A stretch of DNA of 64,000 bases from Sambucus nigra (taxonomy: Eukaryota; Streptophyta; Magnoliopsida; Dipsacales; Adoxaceae), in contig OX422207.1 of assembly GCA_949130495.1 (NCBI GenBank), positions 710,988,456 to 711,052,455 of the forward strand, in the 5' to 3' direction. The notes under the pieces are model-generated. The model saw only the letters and a list, made by a program, of their open reading frames with translations. It searched no databases and was not told the origin of the DNA. The first letter of the stretch is position 1. The number at the start of each line of letters is the position of its first letter. The position numbers were made by a program, and so were the translations under genes. This document shows positions 11,701 through 25,000 of this stretch, one piece after another.

Positions 11701-14700
11701 ATTTTTCAAGGAATACTAGTGATAATTTATAAAAAACTGTACAACAATTTTTTAAGATACACTACTAACTTATTAAAAATGTACAAAAGTTTTTTGTAAT
11801 CATATGAAAAATGTTAAACAAATGTAAACCAAAAATTTAAACTAGTTTAACTTTTAATTACTGTTGTATAAAAAAACTAAATAAGTTTTTAAGGAATACT
11901 ACTAATGAATACTACTAATTTATTACTATTGTATAAAAAAATTATAAGATATTTTAAAGGAAAAGTACCAACTTATTAAAAATGTAGAACAATTTTTTTT
12001 ATCCTTGCGGCGGGACATCTAAAATTTAATACAATATATGTAGCAAGAGAGAAATATAAACGGGTCAGAGCCTGAGGTGTGAAAACAGTTTTAGCAAGTG
12101 TAATAGAAGGCATAATAACTTTTATTTTATACAAAATGATGAACTTGTATCTCATACAAAATAATGAACTTTAAAACAATAGTGAACTGTACCTTTTAAA
12201 TATATAAAAAGACTTCAAGTGAGCTGTAAAACACAAACATAAAAACAAATAAACAAAACGTAAGACGTAATCCCAAACATCCCCTACACTATTCCCCTTA
12301 ATAAACCCCAAACAACAAAACACAACCTACTTTACGAAGGAACCGGGTCATCCAAAGCAAAAGCCCACATACAAACAGATACTCAACTCAACTCAACACA
12401 ACACAACACAACAAAGCCTTTTCCCAATTATATGGGGCCGGTTACATCATAGTTGTTTAAGGCACAAGGCGCAAAGGCGTCCCCGGAGCCTAGGCGACGA
12501 AGCAAGGCGCACTTTTACAGAAAATACAAAAAACATATTTTATTTATATATTATATATACTAATGTTATTATATCGTACCATCACTAATAATTTATATTA
12601 GATATACATCTTTGATTTAATGCATAGTCCAAGATGAAAAAATAAAATTCTAATTGATTACAAAACAAGGCACACCTTATGGTGAAAATAAATTATATAA
12701 AAAAATTTAAATTCAATATATAAAGTATATTAACACAATAATAACTTTGAGACTATCAAACAAGTGCAAGTCCTAAAATAAATAAAAAGACAACCACCGC
12801 CAACAAATACGAGTCTGAGAACAAAACTAAAGAACCAACAAATGAGTGTAAAAAATCAGTCCGTTAATTCAATCTTCAAAAAGATATATGGCGTCATTTT
12901 TCCCACTCATTTCCAAGAATAAAATGAGGCATAAAAAATTCATGAAAATGGAACAAATATTTGTTTTTTTTGTTCAAAATTCTTCACAACACACAAAACA
13001 GAGCATCAAAAAGGAAAAAGAGAAAGGAGAGAAATAATTGAAACGGTGAAAGAAAAAAGATGAGCACAACCATAGATTACGTTTACGAAATGAAAAATAG
13101 CATCATGTAGAAATAAAAAAAGACCTAAAGAGTACAATGAAGAAAAGAAGGAAAAAAACCAAAAAGTGTTAAAAAAAATATTTTTTTAGTACAAGGCAAC
13201 TTTAACCAGGCACGCTTAGGCGTGCCCCTTGGGCCTTGAACCCCTAAGTGCGCGCCTCTTTGAAGTTGCCTCGCCTAAGGCTAGGCAAGGCACTATAGGT
13301 GCGCCTAGACGCGCCTTCAACAACTATGGGCTATATGAATCCTATTTTTCCATTCCATTCTGTTTAGAAATAGATGAAAACCCTAATTAGTTGTGACAGA
13401 TATAAGGGTCGAAGAAATACAAGGTCTCGACTAAGAAACGTCTTTGAAGATTGCGATTTCTTCAATGAGCTGCCAACAGGTAAGAATCCCTATTATTTTA
13501 GCTAGTTTCGACTGATATCTCGGCAATAATACCATCCAGTGTTTTAAATTGCGGTCGTGCAAGGGGTTGCGTTTTGGTCTAGGATGTGCGTCGCGTAAAT
13601 CGCGTCGCATAAATCGGGTAAGCAATTCGAGCATTTCAATTTTATAATTAAAAACACAAATAAGTAACTTCCAAAAGGTATTCCAAACTAAATACACATC
13701 GCCTGAAATAGAGTAATAGGTTCATAAAGTACTACATAATTTTGGACCACACTATCACATTATCTCAAATAAAGTAAACAAATCCATACAACCAACACAT
13801 GAAATCTTAAAATAAATCCATACAACCCACTTTTCTGAAGCAAACATAACTTCAAGTGGTCTTTTTCGCTTATAGAGGCTTTGGAGGGTGAGATATATTG
13901 AATCAAATCGAGTTATGGCCAGACGAAGAAGCTCGCTTCCATATGTATGTTGACGCCATAGTTGTCAGAATCTTACGATTCACGATTCGATTCGTACGAT
14001 TTGATCCGATTCACATACTAATCGATACGAATCAGGAATAAAATCAAAGGGGTTCCAAAAATCGGGCTGAATCGATCGATTCGAGGGCTGAATCGTGAAT
14101 TGCACAGATTCACGATTTGGGTATGATTCATATTTCTCGGAGGATGTGGATATTTTCAACCGACTTAAAACTCGTGCTTGTTTTTTGTTCCTTTTAAAAT
14201 AACCCCAAAAAATATTTTATTATTATTATTATAATAATAAGAAGTTAGTACAAACTTAAGTTACCTTTTACGAAAGAGAGAGTGACTAGCACACACACTA
14301 GAACGAAACCTAAATTGCGATAACTTTTTTTCTTCTCTTCTAACTTGTTCGAAGCTGCGATTTCCTCTATTTTGTGTTGCGATCGCTTTTTTCTTCACTT
14401 CTAACCTATTTGAAGCTGATCGAGAGAGGGAGGTAGCTTTGCGTTCGATTGAAACCAACAAATCTTGTGCAAGAATTTTATAAGTTATATTGGATGGTAT
14501 TATTATTATAATGTATTTTTATGGTGTTATGTTTAATCTTTATTTGTGTTATTATATTGCACAATATCGCCGTGTTTAAATTTGGACATTGTACTGTAAT
14601 GTTAAAATTTGGTCATAATTTCGACATGGAAGTTCATTTTGTTAGATATATTTTAATGAAATCATGTCTTATAATTGGTTTTAGGTCATAATATATTTTA

Positions 14701-16844
14701 TTATGTATTCTTAATGTGTTCTCTTTTCATTTATATATTATTTTCTACATATTTTTCGTTTATACCGATTTTTAATATTCTATACACGATTCGATTCACG
14801 GTTCACGATTAATAGAATTTCCGATATATGATTTGATTCACGATTTGACAACTATGGTTGACGCATTAATGAAAGAGGATTTGTATGGTGATAAATGAAC
14901 TTAACAAATCGTTTTTCTTTTTCAATTGTGTCATTTTAATTGCCCAATATCCTCCAACATCAAATCTATACAATGTGCGATGCAAGGAGTCCACCAAAAA
15001 TTTCTCCACTTCTCTTCAAGCCTTTTCCCGACATTTTTACAATTGAGAGTATTATCTGTGATGATTTGAATCACATTCTCCATGCCAACCTTACAAATAA
15101 TTTCATCAAGATACTTGAAAATCAATTCCCCATTTTAATGGTGTCGAAAACATTAACGGACTTGAAAAAAAAAGTCTTGGCGGGACTATTCTCAAGAAAA
15201 TTAATTAAAGCCCTACTTTTACCATCAGTGGGACATAATGGTGCAACCAAAATCTTTCCAATGTTTCTTATGTTCTTCAAAAGTAATATTGATATCGTAA
15301 CTTCTGCCTTAAGAATCCATGTCCTTAATTCATGCATTGAGGGGTGCTTGAATCCCAACCCATACTCAACAATCGCAGGCTTAAAGTACATCATTAACAA
15401 CATTAAAAGGAATAGCAGCAGAATACATCTAACGGCGAAACCTCCTACAAACCCTCACTTATAATTCTTTTTCAAAGCTGAATTCAGTGTAGTTTGTTTA
15501 GGTTGATGGTTGATAAATTTATCTATTGAACCAACATAGGGTTTGCTACTTCCACCACTAATTCGAGTGTCATCGTCACTCAAAATATGAACTCCAGATT
15601 GTTTACTCTCTTGTATTTCTCCTAGCAATTCAGATTTTTTTCTTTAACTTGGTTGAACTTTTTAAAGCTCGAGTAACCTCATTTTTCACATCCTTGGACA
15701 CTTGTTTACATTCTAACACCCATGTATGGGTATCGGCCAAATGATATTTTAAACCAGTTATACCTCCCTTCGATCTTGATTACAACACTTGCTAAATATG
15801 CCATTTTCTCCCCTTTTTCAAAACCATATTTCCAGCAAAAATCTTTTTTTGACATTATTTACTGAAAAAAAATGCAACAAAGAAAACAACTTTTAAAATA
15901 GTTGGTTTAAAAAAGATGGTTTACAATATTTGGTTTAAAAAATGAAACAAAGATATTTTTTTGGCATGGTTTACAATAGGTTGTTTAAAAAAAGAAACAA
16001 AGAAATCAGCTTTTAAAAAACAAAAAAAAAAGAGCAGGACTGAAGCTAAAACAGAAAAAAAAAGAAAGAGCGGAAGGGTTCTAAAAAGGAAAAAAAAGTA
16101 GACGTAGAGTTTTCCTTTGAGTCGGGGGTGTGTTTTTCTAAAGAACAAAGGTAGGGTTTGCTGTTTTGTGCTTTAAGTGAGGTGGGTTTGTGTTTTGATG
16201 AGTTGGCTTCTCAAGTTCTAAAAGTAAAAAAAAAGTCAAGAAAATATCAAAACTACGTAGCTTTGATGATTTTTTATCAAGTAAGCTTGGAACAGAAATA
16301 GCGTTCAAATCGCGCCAAATAGTGCAAACAACTCCCAAATAGCGTGCCACGTCATCAATAGCGCACTCTATCTGTGCATCGTGCAAATCTGGAAGAGCAA
16401 CGTCGCTTTTTCGCCCAAAAATGTGCGATCGCGCTCTATATGTGCACGATTTTTAAAACACTGATACCGTCTCGTTGGTATCTCGGTGCTATGCAACAAT
16501 ATAGCCTAATCTCGCAGCAAACTTCTATCGCCTCTTAGTATCGTCTCACCCACCTGCGAGACCGAGTCAATTCGGCCGATACTGAGTTGATTAGGACCAT
16601 GTATTTCATCCTATGGCATAATGCAGAAACACCCCTTTTAACTATTGAGCACTTTGCAAGTACTCCCTTGTAATATGTTCTAGACTATTAGAAAAGTTGC
16701 AATACCCCCCAAAGCGTCGCTTTAAACATCACTAAAAACACTTTTTAATGTCAGAGGGTGGTATTTGCAACTCTTTATATAGTTCGATGAAGTTGTTTAG
16801 CAAAATTAATAGTCCTTATCAGCAAAAATTTCAATTTTTCTGTT

Positions 16845-16875
<31 letters not shown>

Positions 16876-18378
16876 TTTCTTCTTCTTTTTCCTTTCTTAT
16901 GTTGAGGTTTGTCATCAAATGGATGCTATAGGTTAGGATTTGAACATGATATACTTATGCTTTTTCTTGCTATGAATGTTATTTCTAGGGCGAGGGGACA
17001 TTACTTGCCACAGGTTCTTATGATGGCCAAGCAAGAATATGGAATAGAGAAGGTAACTTGTCTTATCTATTAAATTTTTATTATGCTTGAACTTGAACTC
17101 TTGACGGTTACAGAAAAAGAACTTTGAAATTGTGAAAAAAATAAAATAACAGGACAGGTACCTATTAAAAAAATTGAGTAAATAAAATGATGGGAGATCA
17201 ACGCTTTTCAACCAAAAGGGCAAGAAAATAAACCAATAATTAGAAATAATTAGCAATGAAGGAATTGAAGGTACAAATTCATCAGGGCTCCATTTGTTTT
17301 AGGCAAAATAACTTTCTTCCAGTGAAGAAAATGAGGGGAAACATTCAGGGGGATAATAAAAACTTTTTATTAAAATGATGTTACAGTTAGGGCTACCCTC
17401 TTGCTGATGTAAGAATTACGTGGTACATTACTGTGTTTGGTATGCATTATGTTGGGGGAGACTTAGGTGAAAGGTTCTTTCAGTTCACGGTTCACTTGAG
17501 AACTATTATGCGGATCGTTGCTGGTACCATATATATGTGCATATGAATATGGAGCCAAACACACATACTCAAATAATATTTATGCTTCTTTACTTTTGCT
17601 TTGCATATAAGGCACTTGCTATTGGATTTTAGATACATGAAAATTACGAGCGAACCAAATATCATTAAAGCTATAAGTCATATCTTGTTTATGATTTGAA
17701 ATGATGACAAATCTGTGAATGATTGACTGTCTTCTCACAAGTCACAAGCCGCAGGCTTCTCACTTTATCACCAACCAAAATTCAATATTATGAGAAGGAA
17801 CACAGATGTAAGTCTTCTTTAATCATGCACAACATAGATACAAGTCCTATTTAATCACCGTGGGTTGCGACAATAATAGATTTGTTCAACATATTGATAG
17901 AGAAAAAATATCAACTTGATATGGAGTAGATAGAGAGAACTTTGGAACTTGTATTGTCTTTTCTCTTCTCTCCATGTGTGTGTGTATGACATCTTCTACC
18001 ATATTCTATATGTAGTCCTCTCTTGTTTTTTTTCCATATAGAATTAAAAAGAACCCAAACGAGAAACAAAAATGGACGTAACATTACGGTAATTATGACG
18101 GGGAGAGAATCTGATAACACTGGCTTACCCTACTATATTGACAGTATACATATAATATATATGTGTGTAATGTACAATTTTATGCACATATTTTTGTATA
18201 ACTACATGTAATTAGTATTATGTAAGAAGTATTTCATATAAATAGATGTATAATATGCTATATATTGTAGTAGCTAAAAATCCATTGTGACTTTTTTACC
18301 AAAATTTTTGGAACTGCTCCAAGAGTAAAGTTCATTTTACTTCCAATAGTTTACATGTGATAGCACGGGATAACATGA

Positions 18379-18460
<82 letters not shown>

Positions 18461-19035
18461 GCAGTGGCGGATCCAGGAATTTGAGTCAAGTGGGGCGGAA
18501 ATTTCTAACGAAGATCGGGTGGGGTGGGGTGGATGGGGGGAGTCCCCGAGCCAATATTTTGGGGTTATTTTTACTATTTTTTTGCAATTTTTAACCTTAA
18601 AAATGTTTGAGGTAGTAATTAGCTAAATTTGGATTCCTACTTTGTTCGTGGATTTTTTTATAATATTTCAACATAATATTACTCTAACGGGTTGTGTGTT
18701 GTCTCCTCTTTTCCATTTAAAAAATTTCTCCATGACTTCCTATATATATTTACAATAATTTCGTACTAGTTTTACACACAAATTTAAACACAATCTAGGG
18801 ATTTTAATTTTAAAATACATATAAATTTAAACAGAATCAAGCAGGAGTTATAAAAAATACATATATAGAATATACCTGTTTTGCACATAAAAAATACTTA
18901 TAAAAAAGAAATATAAAAAATATACCTGTTTTGCAAATAAAAAAACCCCCTATTTTTTTAATTTTTATTTTAAAATTTGAACTGGAGCTGCCGCCCCACC
19001 TCGGCCTATGCTGGGTCCGCCCCTGCGTACACGTA

Positions 19036-19073
<38 letters not shown>

Positions 19074-22000
19074 TATTCCACTCCTGCTTATGGAGGTTTA
19101 GAAGACAGCATTGATATCTAGATATTGTTTGTATCAGTGATTTAGCCAATCATGAATGCCTGTAAATTTAAATGCTACCTAAATATTTTAAATGGTGAAG
19201 ATGAATAATGATAGGATAGCAAACAATTGTTTTCTATTTATTAACATTTTGAAATGTTGATGTATCATGTAGTAAGGACTAAATCAACTAATATTCAACC
19301 CTTTTAAATTCCAGCAAGGAAAATGAGCTGCTCGCCAAAAAAGAAATAAAAAATGCAAGGTATATGTGGACAACCTTGGTTTTCTAATATCTAAAATGTG
19401 AATCTTAAAATTATGTTTGCACTCACATTTCATTATCATCAATTTTTATTATGAATATAAAAATTAGGTCTCCATCACGTCCATTATATCTAATTTTTAA
19501 TGTGATTTTATATTTAATAGTTATGTCAATTCTTTACAACTTTCAAATGATTCTGCATGTCATAACTTATTAACCAATTGTATCTTTCTATAGGGGATTT
19601 GATAAGTACTTTAAATAAACATAAAGGGCCAATCTTCTCTTTGAAGTGGAACAAGAAGGGTGATTATCTTCTGAGTGGTAGCGTGGACAAGACTGCAATT
19701 GTGTGGGATGTAAAGACGGGGGAATGGAAACAACAATTTGAATTTCATTCAGGTTATTCACTGCCCTTTTTTCTATTCACGCCAGCTTTTAACTATTTTT
19801 TGTGTATATTATTTTACAATTTTGTGTAGTTTTTACCCTTTTGTTTATTATATGTCAGCTCCTACTCTTGATGTCGATTGGCGAAACAATGTGTCATTTG
19901 CAACATGCTCCACTGATAACATGATATATGTGTGTAAAGTAGGAGAGAATCGACCAATCAAAACATTCTCAGGACATCAGGTTTGTCTAGAACTTTAACA
20001 CTAATATTATTTACTTCTACTGGAATCAATTAATTAGGAGGCAGACTTAATATTTGAGGGTCATTGCCAAACTTAAATCAACGAAGCCTTTTCCTAATTT
20101 GATTGGGGTTGGTATATGAAATCCTATTTTTTTTCCAGTTAAACCACAAGCTATAATGTTCCTCTTTACAATCTTCTCACAAGTCAATTCGGCCTACCTC
20201 TTTTCTTGACATAATCATCAATATTGCACTTATTAGTCTATTTTGATGTGTCCAAACAATCTAAGACAGTTTTTCCTCAATTTGTATAGAAACTACTTCT
20301 ACGGTTTCACGAATATATTTAACCTTTTAGTTTTACCAAACATTCATCTTAATATTTGCATCTCCGCCACACTTATATTCCAATACGTTTTTGGTTGCCC
20401 AACCAATGTTATCTGTGTGAGTTGCTTTGGAATGCGATACAATTATGGGATACATTGATTTTGTTGATAAGCGATACTGCAGGGTAGGCTTAGTTGGTTT
20501 GCTACTTCAGATTATGGGATGTTTGTAAAACGTCATTAGGTCCAATAATTTTGTATACTTTTACCTTTAGTTGAGAAGTTTTTCCCCATTTATTTCTTTG
20601 TTGAAATCACTGTTCTAAAAAACCCGCCTAGGCTCCACCTAGGCATGTCTAGGCTCAAGACTTGGGAGAAACGCCCCGCCTTAAGTTTTTCACGCCTTAT
20701 TCTTGGTAAAACCCTTAAGGCGCACTTTTTCCTAAAAACAACCATGCTTTAGTGAAATGATATCGCCTTTTAAAGATTTTTTTTACTAATTGGACCATTA
20801 TCTCATCCAAAATAATCAAATAGTATTTTAATTTGCATATATTCAGACATATTTTTATGATATGTACAATTTTAGTATTTTAATACCCTTGTTATGGTTA
20901 AAAAATATTAAAATATACTAAGAAGGCCTAAACGCCTTTTCACGCTTTTTTACGCCTAAGGCTCGCCTAGGCTTCTAAGGCTTAAGACTTGGCCTCCACG
21001 CCTCGATCATGCCCCGCGTTTTTTAGAACCTTGGTTGAAATTAAATGTTGCATCATTATGATTATTGATGGCTAAATTGGGACACCACTTTTAGTGGTCA
21101 CAATCTAGTACTATGTGCCCAACACTCTGTTCCATTTATCATACAGAACTTCCCTTCAACTTCACATGTATGATATGTTCTAGTAGCACTTCTGCACTTG
21201 ACCTAACGTGCAGTCATCATATGGGTAACATCATTGTTATTATTAGCCGAAATAGCAAAAGTATCACCTCTAGGTATTTCTTGACCCTAAAACTTCACTA
21301 AATCCTCATTGTGCTCCTATTATTGCTAAAATTGCAAGCATACTCAATTTTACTCCTACTTATGTTAAGCCTTCTTGCTAATAGGGTTTCTCTCAATACT
21401 TCTATTTTAACATTAATCAATGCCGTAGTTTCACCCACTAGAATAATATCATCTTCGAATCAAATGCACTAGTAGATTCTTCTTATCAATTCGTCCCTAA
21501 CTAGAGCAAAAATATAGACTTGGAGATGAACCTTAATGTAGCCTTATCGTAATTGGAAATTGATTACTATCTCTAGTTGTTGTTCTTACAATAGTTACAG
21601 CTCCATAATACATGGTTATTGCATGGTAGCTTTTGTTGGCATTCCATGCTCATATAGTTCTCGGTTTTCTCTCTCCATTTTTCAACCACAGGACCCGAGA
21701 TTTCTGTCTCATAAGAAACCCGTCCACGTCAGGAATAGCGTTAATAAGTTCATCTAGTTTTTCAGTTTCATCCATCGCTGCTTGCTCATCTCCTTGGTCC
21801 TTCACAAGAATGGTTTGGATCTCGCACAGCTCATCTTTAAGGACGTTGATTCTTACATCTATTTTGCCAAAGGTGGTAACGTTGTAACTTTTCAGCGCCT
21901 CTTTGACCACTTTAAGCTTTTAGGCCACTTGGAACATGGGGTTGTCCTCAACCCGGATATTCCACGCTTTGCTCCACAGTTCGGAGAACGGTGGGATGAT

Positions 22001-25000
22001 TAGACTGTGTATTAAGAAACCTTTAAGGTTTGTGACAGTGCTGCACTGAGTGACTCAAATGAATAATGATTGGGCATACCCCACTTGGAACATGGGGTAT
22101 GAGTAATAACTCTAGCTTTGGAGAAGAGCGTCAAGATCTCATGGTTGACCAGAATTCTGTCACAATAGATTTTATCATATCCTTGACCATTTCAGTTTTG
22201 CATTTGTATATGGCTTACTTATGGGGATTAACTATATTATATAACAAGTCACTCTTTAATAATCATAGCACATTGTAATCTCTTTCTTTTACTTTTATTA
22301 ATTGCTTTTCAGAGAATATAGAGAGTTAAGTGAAATACAATGGAGAGATCCTCCCAGAGACTTTGTCAATTCTTGTGGTGTCAAATTTGTAAATAGTAAT
22401 AGTTGCTAAGTGATTATTCATTAAATCCTATTGAAACTTTTCTACTTCAGGGTGAAGTTAATGCTATCAAATGGGATCCTACAGGTTCATTGTTGGCTTC
22501 ATGCTCCGATGATTCCACTGCCAAGGTGATTATCCATTTTCTTTTAACTCGTATTTTCTCACGTAACACCAAGCATTTACATGATGTGGACTAATTTACT
22601 TCTCTTCTGATTTCTCAAGAGGTGTAATTTTTCTTATGAGTTTTCGTCATTATTTCTCCTTCTATATACCCTTCACAATTCCTTGTACACCTAGGAACGA
22701 TTTGTTTTACATAGGATTCTTCATAATGTGTGCTTTCTATGAGTAAAAAATGTTGATAAAATTTGGCTGATGATTGACAACTTATTTGAAACCATGTCTA
22801 CAGATATGGAGTATGAAACAGGACACCTGCTTGCATGATTTGAAGGAACATTCCAGGGTACGCATTCTCCCTGTTTATGTCCTTTTGCAATTGATCCTTT
22901 ATTTTATAAGTATCATTCATTAATAGAAAAACTTCCGTAATTAACACCTGCATCAATGTTACTGACGTAAAATGTACTGAAATGTAGGAGATATACACCA
23001 TTAAATGGAGTCCAACAGGGCCCGGTACAAACAACCCTAATCAGCAGTTACTGCTGGCAAGGTAAGAATGCTGGTCTCTGAACAATTAGAATGTTGATTG
23101 GATAAATTGATAATTTTTTTTATGGTTGTACAGTCAGTTTGGTTAACTTGTAAAGAAAATAAAATTAAGTGTGATATTTGTTTATATTATACGATCTTTA
23201 TTTTTTCTTCATAATACGCTTAATAAATTAAGGTGTGGTATCTATTTTAATTCAAGATGGTATTTGGTGACCATCTTGAATATGATCAGTAATTTTTTTG
23301 TGTATCTGGGAGATATAATGGCCAACGTCCATGGTTATCCTTCTGACAAGGGTTCTATTTTTTTTTTCCATGCATCTAATAACAAAGATATTCAGAATTT
23401 AGGATTGTGTAGGTTGTGGGTTTTATGGATCAAATTGTTGTAATATGAAGTATCATAATTCTGTATGGAGGATAAAAATTATATGTGCTGTATAATTTTT
23501 TTTAATAGAACTTTTTAATATATTATGCTATGGAAACTAATATTTGGTTTAACAAGAATACATTAGATAGGGGTCAATGGTGAAATTTATTAATGACCGA
23601 GTCAGAGTTGTTTATGTTTTATTTTCTGGATTGTTGTCTTTGGCATGGGTGGATGAGCCCAGCCACCGAGTTGGTTATCTCCTAAATAATGGGTCAGCTG
23701 GGTTGGAGAGTTTTTAGGGACAGGCTATTAGGGATAATATCAAGAGATGATCCCTTAGCTATACTTGGTTATTTTATTAGTATAGGAGCAGTTTTTTCTA
23801 CAATTAAGGCCTAATGTTCTCATTTTTAACCATTGAATACTATTGAGAGAATTATTTATTGGTTTGTGCCTTTTGTGTATTTTTCTGTTGTGTACTCTGA
23901 CTACATTAAAGTGGTATCAGACAACGCTTCTCGAAGTCAAAAAGTAAGTGCAAGTGTTTTTTTATACTCGCCAAGATGTCGCCAAAGGGATAAAGGACCA
24001 CCAAGGCTGACAAAACTCTCGTTATCATTCAAGGAGCCTTGGCCAATCTCGCTTGAAAATTCGGCTCCCTTGACCAATGTGTGGATGAATAAATCGAACG
24101 ACTCGACAAAGGCGGGCAGAATTGATTCTGGGCCAAGGAGGCTGACTGAAGCTTCAGTTGTGGCGAAGCAGCCAACAGGGAGGGGGTGGACTGACTACTC
24201 TAGGTGGTTGCCACCCCCAAAAGGTTCAGATCAAACCAGTGCACAGACAGAGTTTTCCACTCCTCGGCGATGCACGGCGAGTCCCCCTGTGCCCAGTAGC
24301 AGCGTGACAGCAAGGGGAGCGATGAGGGTCAGAGCCGGACCATGATCAGGACCCAGAATTGCGACCCAGGAACCTGTGACACAGCACAGACGGGCTGTCC
24401 AAGCCGCTATCGCTGCCTTTGACGCTGTGGAGGTTCGACAGTGGGCCTGGATTGGGAGGGCGGAGGGAAAAAAACCAATGGCAGAAACTTTCAGCACTCA
24501 TCAGAATTTGGAAGTCGTTTTAATCGAAGGAATATCCCATTTATTGAGTAATGGGAAGCGGGCTACTTTCCAAAAAGGCCCTGCCCGCAGGTTTGCTTGT
24601 CGTTGGGGCTCAAAATCTTTCTTGTTCGTTCCTAGGAACTCAATAACGTGGCGAGGCAGGTCTGAAAATTAACCGACATCCCATTGATGTTCATTTCTTG
24701 GTTTCAGCCCCACTATGGTTGAAAGTCTCGGTATCGGACACACGATTTTCAATTCGGTCGCGGTATCGGGCGATACACAAAGTTACGTTATTTAGAGAGC
24801 GCAAAAAATTCCAAAAAATATAGGAAATTTAAAACAAATAAGACAATGTGGACAAATTAGATACGTTCAAAACCATCCTTTAATATGCATTGCATTGTCA
24901 AATTGGTTATACTTGAGCGTGGTGGACTTGTCAGATTCAATTCAATATTCCATAATAAACCAATATTAATATTGAAAAACAATGTAATGACACATAGAAC

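Larger units (their letters stand above)
13537..16463. mobile_element. hAT element with broken transposase, 2.9 kb, nested
   Basis: Ends CAGTGTTTTAAATTG and (reverse-complemented) CAGTGTTTTAAAAATC. 8-bp target duplication ATACCATC (13529-13536) / ATACCGTC (16464-16471), one mismatch. It contains a minus-strand hAT transposase pseudogene and a further nested hAT at 13957-14856. Subterminal GCGATCGCG-type motifs flank it. Confidence 0.9.
11365..16601. mobile_element. hAT-like non-autonomous element in intron 6, hosting nested elements
   Basis: Ends are CATGGTGCAAAATC and (reverse-complemented) CATGGTCCTAATCA. An 8-bp target duplication CATTTCAT (11357-11364) and TATTTCAT (16602-16609) differs at one base. 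Subterminal sequence at 11400-11540 (TTCAATTCGGTC...GGCCGATACGCACAAA) closely matches that at 24750-24890 in the element starting at 24714, so the two belong to one family. Further elements are inserted at 12448-13328 and 13537-16463, and a LINE-tail-like segment is split around 12448. Confidence 0.75.

Noticed and set aside
18357..18626. Frame with long Ile-Tyr alternation
   Set aside because: Produced by the (AT)n microsatellite.
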